A DNA stretch of 38,303 bases. Source: a virus. A program made the translations under genes and the position numbers. The notes beneath the pieces were generated by a model. That model ran no database searches and was not told where the DNA came from. It was given only the letters and a program-made list of their open reading frames with translations. Position 1 is the stretch's first letter. The number at the start of each line of letters is the position of its first letter. Positions 27,664 through 35,437 of the stretch are shown piece after piece. The stretch lies in the IMG/VR virus record IMGVR_UViG_3300025917_000009, positions 1-38,303 of that record. The stretch is one strand, 5' to 3'.

Positions 27664-28506
27664 ATGGCTGTCCTGATCGCCCACCGGCCGCCGAGCGTCG
27701 CGGCGAACCAGACCGTATCCCCTCCAGCAGCGACAGCGAGTGCGTCGGCGCCCGTCCCGACGATCACCGTCACCCTCCCAGCGCCCGCAGCGACCGCAGC
27801 CGCGAGCGCGCCAACGCCAACGCTGCAGGTGACGCTCTCCCCGCCCGCCGCCACGGCGAGCGCGTCCGCGGCCACGCCGACGCCCGCGATCGGGTTCACG
27901 CCGCCCGCTGCGACAGCGAACGCGACAGCCCCGACGCCGACGCCTGCGCTCCGCTTCACACCTCCCGCCACGACCTCGAGCGCGTCCGCGCCATCGCCGG
28001 GGCTCGGCGTCACGATCAACCCGCCCGCCGCGACAGCGAACGCGACAGCGCCCGTCCCGATCGTCAGCGCCGGCCAGGTCGTCAGCCCGCCAAGCGCGAC
28101 GGCTACAGCGTCCGCTCCCGTCCCGTCGATCGCAGTCACCTTCAACCCGCCCGCCGCGACAGCAGCGGCCTCTGCCAAGACGCCTGCGCTACAGATCTCC
28201 ATCCCGCCGCCGGCCGCGACGGCGACCGCGTCAGCTCCCATCCCTGGCACTGTCGGGAACAGGATCCAGGTGCGTCTCTCGCCTGCGACCGCGACCGCTG
28301 CGGCGAGCGCCCCAACACCGACCGTCGCCGTAGTGACCGGCGCGCACATCGTGACGGCGGCGCTCACCGGCTACGTGCAGGTGGGCGCGCAGGACGGCGT
28401 CACGGCCGGCGCGACCGGACAGCCCGGCGTCGGCGCAGACGCAGACCCGGCTACGGGTGCGACTGGACAGCCCGGCGTCGGCGCGAGCGGAATCGTCAAC
28501 CTCTAA
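27664..28506 (+). CDS. repeat protein with about ten 20-residue PPAATASASAP repeats
   Basis: 280 aa, ATG 27664 directly after the previous stop. Residues 17-235 consist of about ten units of roughly 20 aa, each with P-P-A-A-T-A-x-A-S-A-P-x-P followed by a beta-like segment such as TITVTL, LQVTL or IAVTF. The C-terminus has two copies of TGQPGVGA. Such Ala/Pro/Thr repeats would form an extended stalk or fibre. It lies among head accessory genes, ahead of the connectors, so a capsid-borne fibre is the leading idea. Repeat number may vary between strains. Confidence 0.65.
   Translation: MAVLIAHRPPSVAANQTVSPPAATASASAPVPTITVTLPAPAATAAASAPTPTLQVTLSPPAATASASAATPTPAIGFTPPAATANATAPTPTPALRFTPPATTSSASAPSPGLGVTINPPAATANATAPVPIVSAGQVVSPPSATATASAPVPSIAVTFNPPAATAAASAKTPALQISIPPPAATATASAPIPGTVGNRIQVRLSPATATAAASAPTPTVAVVTGAHIVTAALTGYVQVGAQDGVTAGATGQPGVGADADPATGATGQPGVGASGIVNL
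27714..28370 (+). repeat. degenerate 60-bp-scale coding repeats
   Basis: About ten tandem units of close to 60 bases, each with versions of CCGCCCGCCGCGACAGCGA. They correspond to the 20-residue protein units. The unit boundaries stay in frame although the bases vary, showing selection at protein level. Confidence 0.75.
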
Positions 28507-28528
28507 CCCCCGAGAGAGCGAGGACCCG

Positions 28529-28795
28529 ATGACGAACCTCACAGACGCTGCGGTGCAGCGGATGCTGCGCGACGCGCAGACCACGCCCACGCCGCAGGTC
28601 GGCCCGATCGAGCATCACATCGGCGGCCAGATCAACGTCGGCGACATGGTCATGCCCGACGGGTCGCAGGTGAAGGTGCTCAGCATCGCCCACCCGAGCG
28701 GCCATGCATGGATCACGAAGCTACCGCTCGCCGCGGCACAAACGATCGCGAAGGAACTGCAGAAGCCGCCGCGGATCCCGAACGGGGCGCTCTAA
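28529..28795 (+). CDS. 88-aa protein of unknown function in the virion block
   Basis: GAGAGAGCGAGGA precedes ATG 28529. MTNLTDAAVQRMLRDAQTTPTPQVGPIEHHIGGQINVGDMVMPDGSQVKVLSIAHPSGHAWITKLPL has a helical start and a small beta domain. It is separated from its neighbours by short gaps, not overlaps. Unknown function. Confidence 0.55.
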   Translation: MTNLTDAAVQRMLRDAQTTPTPQVGPIEHHIGGQINVGDMVMPDGSQVKVLSIAHPSGHAWITKLPLAAAQTIAKELQKPPRIPNGAL

Positions 28796-28798
28796 CCA

Positions 28799-29125
28799 GT
28801 GGCCGCGAGCACCCTCTACGTCGGCGACCAGAACCCGACGCTACCCACGACCGTCAAGGACGGAAACGGGAACGTCATGGACCTGACCGGCTACCTGTCC
28901 GTCACGTTCGCGCTGGCCTACGCCTACGGCACGACGACGCTGTTCAAAGCCGCCGGCGCGTTCGTGAACCCGCGCACCAGCGGCGGCGTCACCTACGCAC
29001 TCGGCGCGCTCGACCTGTCAGGCGCGACCCCGGGCCGGTACGTCGGCCAGTGGATCCTGGTCGACGCGAACTCGAAGCCGCAACACGTCGACGCCGGCCT
29101 CTTCGACGTGAAGGTGGGGTACTAA
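28799..29125 (+). CDS. 108-aa Ig-like/BppU-type virion protein
   Basis: GTG 28799. LYVGDQNPTLPTTVKDGNGNVMDLTGYLSVTFALAYAYG ... VTYALGALDLSGATPGRYVGQWILVD follows the small beta domain typical of the BppU N-terminal type (L...L.D.dG...dL.G..v.f....G.Y...W). Placed just before the connector genes, it is probably a virion component; the exact site is unknown. Confidence 0.58.
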   Translation: MAASTLYVGDQNPTLPTTVKDGNGNVMDLTGYLSVTFALAYAYGTTTLFKAAGAFVNPRTSGGVTYALGALDLSGATPGRYVGQWILVDANSKPQHVDAGLFDVKVGY

Positions 29126-29790
29126 TGACCGACGCGATCGTCACCGTGCTCGAGCCGTGGGCGTTCACGACCGAGGCGAAAGTGAAGCAGCAGGGCAGCG
29201 GCATCGCCCCGACCGACTCGTCGCAGGACGACAACCTCCGCTTCCTGATCAACGCCTTCAGCGACCTCGCGATGCGCTACAGCGAACGCGAGTTCCGAAC
29301 GACGGCGACGAACCCGGCGACGCGCACGTTCCCCGTCGCGCCTTACAAGGTGTGGGGCGCCGACGCCGGCTACGTCGACTTCGGCCGCTACGACGCGCAG
29401 ACCGTCACCAGCGTGGTGATCAACAGCCAGGCGCCCGGGTCGACGACGACGCTCGACCTGACGATGTACCAGCCCGTCCCCGTCGAACGGTGGGACGGCG
29501 TCTACACCGGCCTGAACATCACCGGGTACGTGATCGCGTCGGCGAGCCTGCCAGGCATCGCGGTTACCGCTGACGTGACCGGGACGTGGGGATGGGCAGC
29601 GGTGCCCGACATCGTCATCCGCGACTGCGTCGAGACGGTGAAGACATGGTTCCGGATGGGCTACCAGGTGAAGAGCGGCCAGTCGATCCAGGGGGAACTC
29701 GCCGCCCAGTCGCAGCTGTTCCCCGCCGACCTGCCGAACAGCGTGAAGACGCACCTCGACGCCTTCAAGACGATCACGGTGTTCTGCTAG
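29125..29790 (+). CDS. head-tail connector (gp6-like adaptor)
   Basis: 221 aa, ATG 29125 overlapping the previous TAA. SSQDDNLRFLINAFSDLAMRYSEREF at the start and DIVIRDCVETVKTWFRMGY later match the helical core of HK97 gp6-like adaptors, with a beta insertion between (about residues 60-145). It would bind the portal ring and prepare for tail attachment. Followed by the other neck genes in canonical order. Confidence 0.72.
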   Translation: MTDAIVTVLEPWAFTTEAKVKQQGSGIAPTDSSQDDNLRFLINAFSDLAMRYSEREFRTTATNPATRTFPVAPYKVWGADAGYVDFGRYDAQTVTSVVINSQAPGSTTTLDLTMYQPVPVERWDGVYTGLNITGYVIASASLPGIAVTADVTGTWGWAAVPDIVIRDCVETVKTWFRMGYQVKSGQSIQGELAAQSQLFPADLPNSVKTHLDAFKTITVFC

Positions 29791-30212
29791 TGGCGAGCGT
29801 CCACACACACGTCGAGACGTTCGGCCTCCAGAGTCGGTTCGAGTTGTTCACCGCCGTCGGCGCGAAGAAGGCTTTCAGGAAGGGCGCGCGCCGCGTGGGT
29901 TCTCGGGGGCGAACGCTCGCCCGCGCGGGCGCGCCCGTCAAGACCGGCCTGAGCAAAGCGGGGATCAGATCCTCTGTGCGTAGCACCGGCACCGTCTCGA
30001 CAACGAAGATCTATCCGAGCGGCCCGCACCGCCACATCACGATCTGGCAGGACCAAGGCACCGGCGAACGGCACAAGCGTGACGGCCAGCCGACCGGCAT
30101 GGTCGAGGCGCAGTTCTTCTTCGAGCGGGCGAGCCTCGTTCTCGACGGCGAGGTCAGCGACATCTACGAGTCTGTGATCGACGAGGCGCTGCGCGCGGCG
30201 GGCCTGTCATGA
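29790..30212 (+). CDS. HK97 gp10-like neck/tail-completion protein
   Basis: 140 aa from GTG 29790. AKKAFRKGARRVGSRGRTLARAGAPVKTGLSKAGIRSSV followed by beta strands (GTVSTTKIYPSGPHRHITIWQDQGTGERHK) matches the HK97 gp10-type: helical start, 'APVKTG.L' signature. It joins the connector with the tail terminator. ATGA overlap with the next gene. Confidence 0.78.
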   Translation: MASVHTHVETFGLQSRFELFTAVGAKKAFRKGARRVGSRGRTLARAGAPVKTGLSKAGIRSSVRSTGTVSTTKIYPSGPHRHITIWQDQGTGERHKRDGQPTGMVEAQFFFERASLVLDGEVSDIYESVIDEALRAAGLS

Positions 30213-30679
30213 CTGTCACTACCAGCCTCAACCTCGCCGCCGTCCGCAGCGGCATCGCCCAGGTGATCAAGTCGGGCATCCCCGAGATCGTGAAAGTCAC
30301 GCGGCACGTCGACTACGTCGAGGGCGTGAACAACTTGCCGTTGGCAACTATCGGGCGTGGCGAGATCCAGGGACAGGACATCACGCTGCAAGGCGAAGCG
30401 GCGGACGCCCAACTCGGCGGGTATGACCACCTCGTCACGTGGACGGTCACCGTCTACGCGACGTTCCAGACGGTCGTCGAAGCGCAAGAGTTGGACGACA
30501 TCCTCGCCGGCCGGTTCCTCGACGCTTTCAACGGCAACCGGCTGATCGACCCGAACGGCCCCGGAGCGGTCGACTCGTCGCGCGTGCCCCTGATCGTCCC
30601 GTTCATCCTGGACGAGGAACACGCGCCGCTATGGCTGTCCGAAGTCACCCTTCGCACCTTCATCATCTCGAGCCTCTAG
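30209..30679 (+). CDS. tail terminator protein
   Basis: 156 aa. LAAVRSGIAQVIKSGIPEIVKVTRHVDYVEGVNNLPLATIG, then GGYDHLVTWTVTVYATFQTVVEAQELDDILAG and a C-terminal region follow the tail-terminator fold (alpha/beta, gpU/HK97 gp10-next position). It caps the tail tube and joins it to the head. Position between the neck protein and tail tube supports this. Confidence 0.68.
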   Translation: MTVTTSLNLAAVRSGIAQVIKSGIPEIVKVTRHVDYVEGVNNLPLATIGRGEIQGQDITLQGEAADAQLGGYDHLVTWTVTVYATFQTVVEAQELDDILAGRFLDAFNGNRLIDPNGPGAVDSSRVPLIVPFILDEEHAPLWLSEVTLRTFIISSL

Positions 30680-30688
30680 GAGCAGCCG

Positions 30689-30874
30689 ATGCTGTGGATC
30701 CTCCCCGACCCTGACCTGGTCACGAGCGGCAGCGAGCAGGACGTGCCCGACCTCGGCCTCGTCGTCCCGTGCCGGCTCGCCGACACGTCGCACACCCGCA
30801 AAGACCTCGAGGCGCTGATCAAAGAGACCGGCGCCCCGCTCATCGTCAAAGACGTGAAGGATGGTGGTGACTGA
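30689..30874 (+). CDS. 61-aa conserved tail-region protein
   Basis: ATG 30689 after TAGGAGC. MLWILPDPDLVTSGSEQDVPDLGLVVPCRLADTSHTRKDLEALIKETGAPLIVKDVKDGGD. No family recognised; its place between the tail terminator and the tube suggests an assembly role. Coupled to the tail tube gene. Confidence 0.52.
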   Translation: MLWILPDPDLVTSGSEQDVPDLGLVVPCRLADTSHTRKDLEALIKETGAPLIVKDVKDGGD

Positions 30875-31911
30875 TGGCCGTCGCAGGCGGTTACGTGCAG
30901 CTGGCGGTCGAGACGACGCCGAACGGCGAGCTGAACCCGTCGCCAGTCTCGTCGACCGTGTTCTACCACCCATACCAGCAGCGGCAGTGGGACATCCCGC
31001 TGCTGCTCGACGACCGCACCGACGAGTTGCGCGGCGTCACCGACAACGTGCAACAGGACGTCGTCGGCTATGACACCCAGCCGTGGAGCGCGAACCTGCG
31101 TCTCTACCCGAACCTGTTCGGCCTATTGATGTGGGGGTGCCATGGCGCCGGCGTGTTCACGGCCGGGAACGGCGTGATCACCGACCCGGCCAGCGTCGTC
31201 ATGCCGGTATCCACGAACCGCTGGGTGTGGACGGCCGGCACCAACAACGGCCCGGTCAGGAGCCTGCAGATGCAGGTCACCTACCCCGACCAGTCAGTAT
31301 TCCTGATGCAGAAGGGGTGTGTCGTCGAGCAGCTCCAGGTGAGCTACAACGGCGAGGTCGCGCTGATGAACGCGACCGGCCACGCCCTCTACAGCGTGCA
31401 GCAGGCCGACCCGGCGCTTACCCCGACGTATGACGCGCTGACGGTGAAGCCGTTCCTGCGGTCGATGATGGTGCAGCCCGCGACGTGGCTCGCCAGCACG
31501 GGGACGCACAGCGGGTTCACGTTCTCGCTCGCCAACCCCGTGTCGTATGACCGGACGCTGTCGGGCAGCCGCTACCCCGACGCGGTCGACCGCACCGGCA
31601 CCGGCCTGAACCTGACCGCGACCGTCGACATCCGCAACCTCAGCACCGCCGACATCGCCGGCCTCGTCGCGGGGACGGGCTTCACGGTGAAACAGTCATG
31701 GGTGCACACCCAGTTCATCACCGGCTCATACCCGTACAAGCTGTTCATCGAAGGGAACGCGATCTACAGCCAGGTGAACGCCGAATCGCTGCAGCACAAG
31801 ATCCGGCACGGCGGCACGTTCACCGTCGACTTCGGCCGCTCGTCGGGTGGCACTCCTAGCTACACCATCACCCTCTGTAACGGCATCTCCGCCTACTCGA
31901 ACGTCGGCTGA
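30874..31911 (+). CDS. major tail (tube) protein
   Basis: 345 aa. AVETTPNGELNPSPVSSTVFYHPYQQRQWDIPLLLDDRTDELRG, GVDNVQQ-type beta strands and conserved WVWTAGTNNGP, LQVSYNGEVALMNATGHALYSV fit the siphovirus tail-tube type in actinophages. Forms stacked hexamer rings around the tape measure. ATGA-type junction with the chaperone gene. Confidence 0.75.
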   Translation: MAVAGGYVQLAVETTPNGELNPSPVSSTVFYHPYQQRQWDIPLLLDDRTDELRGVTDNVQQDVVGYDTQPWSANLRLYPNLFGLLMWGCHGAGVFTAGNGVITDPASVVMPVSTNRWVWTAGTNNGPVRSLQMQVTYPDQSVFLMQKGCVVEQLQVSYNGEVALMNATGHALYSVQQADPALTPTYDALTVKPFLRSMMVQPATWLASTGTHSGFTFSLANPVSYDRTLSGSRYPDAVDRTGTGLNLTATVDIRNLSTADIAGLVAGTGFTVKQSWVHTQFITGSYPYKLFIEGNAIYSQVNAESLQHKIRHGGTFTVDFGRSSGGTPSYTITLCNGISAYSNVG

Positions 31912-32252
31912 TGGGCGACCTGAACCTCACCCAGCAGCGGCCGAAGGTGACCGTCAACTTCACCGACGACGACGGCGCGACGCACAGCCACGAGTTCGAG
32001 GTGCTACCACTCGACAAGAAGCGGTTTGAAGGGCTCGCCGCTTACCAGAAGCGGGCGCGGACGCTCGACGAGACGCAGGACGTGGACGAACTCGCGAAGC
32101 TCGTGCCCGAGTTCTGCGATTCGATGCTCCGCTCAACGAACGGCGCGGTGACGATCACGAGCCTATGGGAGAACGCTGGCCTGCCGTTCTCGTGGGTGAT
32201 GCAGATCGCGAAGCACCTGCAGCAGGAGGCCGTCGGCGACCCCCCAGCCTAG
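31911..32252 (+). CDS. tail assembly chaperone, short form (G-like)
   Basis: 113 aa. TQQRPKVTVNFTDDDGATHSHEFEVLPLDKKRFEGLAAYQKRAR ... LPFSWVMQIAKHLQQEAVGDPPA. The order after the tail tube and before the tape measure, and the frameshift site at its 3' end, identify it as the short member of the G/GT chaperone pair, which holds the tape measure until the tube polymerises. Family identity comes from position and the frameshift signal, not from sequence. Confidence 0.8.
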   Translation: MGDLNLTQQRPKVTVNFTDDDGATHSHEFEVLPLDKKRFEGLAAYQKRARTLDETQDVDELAKLVPEFCDSMLRSTNGAVTITSLWENAGLPFSWVMQIAKHLQQEAVGDPPA

Positions 32253-32282
32253 GCGCCCAACGGGTCTACGCCGTCTGGGCGC
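32240..32282 (+). promoter_or_regulatory. programmed -1 ribosomal frameshift site
   Basis: C CCC CCA (32240-32246) is a slippery heptamer in frame with GAC CCC CCA, two codons before the TAG at 32250. Six bases downstream GCGCCCA (32253-32259) pairs with TGGGCGC (32276-32282), with an inner ACGG/CCGT stem. That is slip site, short spacer and stimulatory hairpin in the classical arrangement. Confidence 0.82.
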
Positions 32283-32524
32283 GCTACGGGAAGATGCCTG
32301 ACGAGGTTGACGGGTGGCCGGTCGCGTGGTCGATGGGATGGTTGTGCGAGCGGGTGCTCGAGCTGGAGGGCGTCATCCGCGGCTCGAAACGATGGGACGA
32401 CGGCGTCCCTGTCGGGTTCGGGCTGGATGACCCCGACTATGACCCGGCGCTTCAGGTGGCTCCGCCGCCCGACGGTTACACGTCGTGGCAGCACTTCGAG
32501 GAGGTGAACGGCAGTGGCGAATGA
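32246..32524 (+). CDS. tail assembly chaperone, frameshift extension (T-like)
   Basis: The -1 frame (reading AGC CTA GGC ...) continues for 92 residues: SLGAQRVYAVWARYGKMPDEVDGWPVAWSMGWLCERVLELEGVIRG ... SWQHFEEVNGSGE. Joined to 31911-32246 it gives a 204-aa product. The acidic C-terminus resembles the T region that binds tape measure. A self-standing start is unlikely. The end overlaps the tape-measure start, as is usual. Confidence 0.8.
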   Translation, partial: SLGAQRVYAVWARYGKMPDEVDGWPVAWSMGWLCERVLELEGVIRGSKRWDDGVPVGFGLDDPDYDPALQVAPPPDGYTSWQHFEEVNGSGE

Positions 32525-34013
32525 CATCGCGATCATCGTGACCGCCGAACTCGGCGACACGCTGCTGAAACTCGACCTCGCAAAGCACGCCGTGAGCGAC
32601 CTCGGAGACGCTTCGGAGGAGAACGCGGCGAAGACGGATGAGGCCGCCGCGTCGAACGCATTCTTCTCCGACTCTCTCACCGGGCTGAACAATGTCCTGA
32701 TGCAGAGCGTGCCGCTGCTCGGCGGGTTCCAGGTGCCGCTCGTCGCATTGCCGGCCGTCGCGATCGGCGCGGCGGTAGCGGTCGTCGCGCTCGCGGACGC
32801 GGTCGGGACGCTGATCGCGATCCTCGCTGACCTCGTCGCCCCCGTCACCCTCGTCGCCGGGCTGCTCGGCGGCCTCGGCGGCGCGTTCCTGATCGCCGCG
32901 AAAAGCGCGTTCGGCGGCGGCGGCGCGCTCAGCGGCCAGCTGGGAGTGCTCAAGCACCAGTTCGACAATCTCACGAAGACGCTCGTGCAGGACTTCATGC
33001 CCGTGTTCCGGTTCCTGATCAACTCGGCGCATGACGCGCTCACCTACCTGAACCAGATCGCGAAGCTGCCGCTGAAGGAGGCGTTCCAGAGCCTCGCGAC
33101 CACCGGCATGCAGGCGGTAACGAAGTTCCTCGAGCAGGTCGGCCACTTGGTGGCTCGTCCGCTTCGCCTCGCGTTCCAGATCGCGTTCGGGACGGGGAAG
33201 GGCGGTAACGAGATCTCGAGTGCTGTCAGCGGGCTGTTCAACCAACTCGAGCGGTTCCTGTTCGGCTACACGAAGACGCACCAGATCCATATCGGCCGGT
33301 TTCTCGGTCCGATGACGACGACGCAGGTGAACGGCCTGTTCCAGCCGCTGATCGACTGGTTCAACCGGCACCACTTCACGAAGCAGGGCACCGAGATCGG
33401 CCATGACATCCTGCAGGGGTTCATCGGCAGCGGCGCGTCTCAACGGGTCGGCAAGTTCCTCGTCCAGGTACTCGAGGACGCCGTGAAGACGGTCGGCGTG
33501 CAACTCCTGCGCGCGGCCGTGGCGGTCGCGAAGGAGTTCTACAAGTGGGGGCCGGTGATCGCGCTGGTCACGAGCGGCCCGATCGCGGCGCTGTACACGT
33601 TCATCGTGACGCGGATCATCAGCGTGATCAGGCGGATCCCCGGCCTGTGGAGCGCCGTCGGCGTGGCTATCCAGGCTGTGGTCGGTGCAGCGAAGACGTT
33701 CTGGGGTTGGCTGCAGAAGATCGCCGACTTCTTCTCCCACGCCCTCACCTTGAACATCAACTGGCCGAGTCCGCCGGGTTGGCTCACATCTCTGGGCGGG
33801 TTGATCGGTGGCGGGTCGAACCCGTCGAGCAATCCGGGCGCCGGCAGTGGCCGCGGCGCAGGGTCTCACCCCGGCAGTGGCGGCGCGCAGGTCATGCAGG
33901 TCAACCACTTCCATCTGAGCGGCATGGGTAGCGACGCCGCGTCCCGCCGGCAGGTGCGCGAGATCAGCCGCGAGATTGGCCGGCAGAACCATATCCTCGC
34001 TGGAGGCCAGTAG
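32514..34013 (+). CDS. tail tape-measure protein (short)
   Basis: 499 aa from GTG 32514. N-terminal helices, two strongly hydrophobic segments (VPLVALPAVAIGAAVAVVALADAV and VAPVTLVAGLLGGLGGAFLI), a middle with repeated hydrophobic/aromatic helices (LLRAAVAVAKEFYKWGPVIALV), then a Gly/Ser/Pro linker and a helical end (AASRRQVREISREIGRQNHIL). This composition and the position after the frameshifted pair are diagnostic. Tail length scales with this protein at about 1.5 angstrom per residue, so a tail near 75 nm is expected. Confidence 0.82.
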   Translation: MANDIAIIVTAELGDTLLKLDLAKHAVSDLGDASEENAAKTDEAAASNAFFSDSLTGLNNVLMQSVPLLGGFQVPLVALPAVAIGAAVAVVALADAVGTLIAILADLVAPVTLVAGLLGGLGGAFLIAAKSAFGGGGALSGQLGVLKHQFDNLTKTLVQDFMPVFRFLINSAHDALTYLNQIAKLPLKEAFQSLATTGMQAVTKFLEQVGHLVARPLRLAFQIAFGTGKGGNEISSAVSGLFNQLERFLFGYTKTHQIHIGRFLGPMTTTQVNGLFQPLIDWFNRHHFTKQGTEIGHDILQGFIGSGASQRVGKFLVQVLEDAVKTVGVQLLRAAVAVAKEFYKWGPVIALVTSGPIAALYTFIVTRIISVIRRIPGLWSAVGVAIQAVVGAAKTFWGWLQKIADFFSHALTLNINWPSPPGWLTSLGGLIGGGSNPSSNPGAGSGRGAGSHPGSGGAQVMQVNHFHLSGMGSDAASRRQVREISREIGRQNHILAGGQ

Positions 34014-35437
34014 TGGCCGCGCCGAGCATCGTCCTCGACCCCACCGGACTGAACATCCAACTCAACAACCAAGGGTCAGCGACTGGACTGTTCACGCAGG
34101 AGGCGAACCAGCAGGTGCAGGGCGTCGACTGGGGCGGCCAGGCGATCCAGGACATCATCAACACCGGCGCGTATCGGATCGAGGACATCGACGGCGTCCT
34201 CGCCGCCACCCGCGCTGTGCGCACCATCCTCCTCCCCGTCCGGATGTTGGGCTCGTCGAAGGACAACCTCGACACGACGATCTCGAATCTGAACTACGCC
34301 TTCGCGAAAGCGAGCCGTTTCCAGCCGCTCGACCTCGTCGTCACGCCGGGCGGGTCGACGAAGACGACGACGTTCAAGGTGATCGGCGGCGACACGTTCC
34401 ATTACTACAGCCAGATGGAGGACAACCTGAACCGCGTCCGCGACGCGCAGGTACAGATCTTCTGCCTCCCGTTCGGCTACGGCGCGAAACAGACCTATGG
34501 GTCGAGCGGCGCGCCGCTCTTCGCCGCCGCCGCTGGCCCCGGCGCGTTCACCGTGACGATCCCCGCCGGGTCAGAGGGCGACGTGCTCGCCGACGTGACC
34601 GTCATTTTCCAGTTGACAGCGGACACAGCTGGCGCGGTCACGGTTGGGTGTATCGCGGGGAACTCGTCATGGACGGTGACGAGCGACATCACCAGCTGGT
34701 CAGCCGGGTCTGGCGCAGGCACCAGGGCGGCGCAGTCGAACGCGAAGTACAAGGGCGGCGCGGCGCCGGGGTATATCGCGGCGGCGCAGGGAACAGTCGA
34801 GGAGGCGTACAAGAAGACGTTCACGACGGCGGACTTCCCGACCGGAGTGCCGATCCGGTGCCTCCTGTTGGCCGACGACTTTCAGGTGCTCGCGGCTAGG
34901 CGCGGCTTGTACCAGATGCGGCTCGCTGTCGCGGCCGGCGGCGTCACGTCGTATGGGGATTGGGTGAGCGTTCCGGCGGCGGCTGGTAACGGGACGACGA
35001 CGCATTTCTTGCAGGTGATGGATATGGGCGCCTTCTTGTTCCCGCCCGGCCCGTCGGGGTCAGTCGCGTTTAGCGGGAGTACGACGGTGTCGATCCAGGT
35101 GCAGGACGCGAACGTCCACGCGAACGCGCTCACCTGCGCGTTCGACTCGATGATCTTCCTCCCAGACGCGAGCTCGCTCATCGCTGAGTGGCCGATCACA
35201 CAGCCGGCCGCGAACACGCCGATCCGCATCGAATCCGACCTCTTGTTCAACAACGCCGACGGCGCTCCGCAGACGGTGCTCGTGTCGGGTGCGCATATCC
35301 GGAGTAGGGGGACGACGCAGTACGCGATCTGGGCCAGCGACCAGACTTTGGCGAACACGTCCGGCGACGTCACCTATTCGCTCGTGAAGGCGTGGGCTGA
35401 GGTTGTGCCCAGGTATATCGGGTTGGCTCCGGTCTGA
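34013..35437 (+). CDS. distal tail protein (Dit-like)
   Basis: 474 aa from GTG 34013 (TAGTG). The first 160 residues (GVDWGGQAIQDIINTGAYRIEDIDG, TRAVRTILLPVRMLGSS and SNLNYAFAKASRFQPLDLVVTPGGSTKTTTFKVIGG) follow the ring-forming Dit-like type of actinophages. A long insertion (about 165-430), rich in Ala/Gly/Thr/Ser strands, may contain one or two carbohydrate-binding-like domains. It sits after the tape measure and initiates tail assembly. Confidence 0.7.
   Translation: MAAPSIVLDPTGLNIQLNNQGSATGLFTQEANQQVQGVDWGGQAIQDIINTGAYRIEDIDGVLAATRAVRTILLPVRMLGSSKDNLDTTISNLNYAFAKASRFQPLDLVVTPGGSTKTTTFKVIGGDTFHYYSQMEDNLNRVRDAQVQIFCLPFGYGAKQTYGSSGAPLFAAAAGPGAFTVTIPAGSEGDVLADVTVIFQLTADTAGAVTVGCIAGNSSWTVTSDITSWSAGSGAGTRAAQSNAKYKGGAAPGYIAAAQGTVEEAYKKTFTTADFPTGVPIRCLLLADDFQVLAARRGLYQMRLAVAAGGVTSYGDWVSVPAAAGNGTTTHFLQVMDMGAFLFPPGPSGSVAFSGSTTVSIQVQDANVHANALTCAFDSMIFLPDASSLIAEWPITQPAANTPIRIESDLLFNNADGAPQTVLVSGAHIRSRGTTQYAIWASDQTLANTSGDVTYSLVKAWAEVVPRYIGLAPV

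Noticed and set aside
27639-28367. Long - strand open frame opposite the repeat protein
   Set aside because: It mirrors the Ala/Pro/Thr repeats (GC-rich codons stay open on both strands), has no ribosome site, and the + strand frame fits the back-to-back gene order.
27700-28370. CRISPR-like regular repeats
   Set aside because: The repeats are degenerate, in frame and code for a repeat protein; there are no identical repeats with unrelated spacers.
32373-33992. 539-codon - strand open frame opposite the tape measure
   Set aside because: Composition (Arg/Asp/Glu repeats) is a reverse image of the tape-measure codons; no ribosome site.
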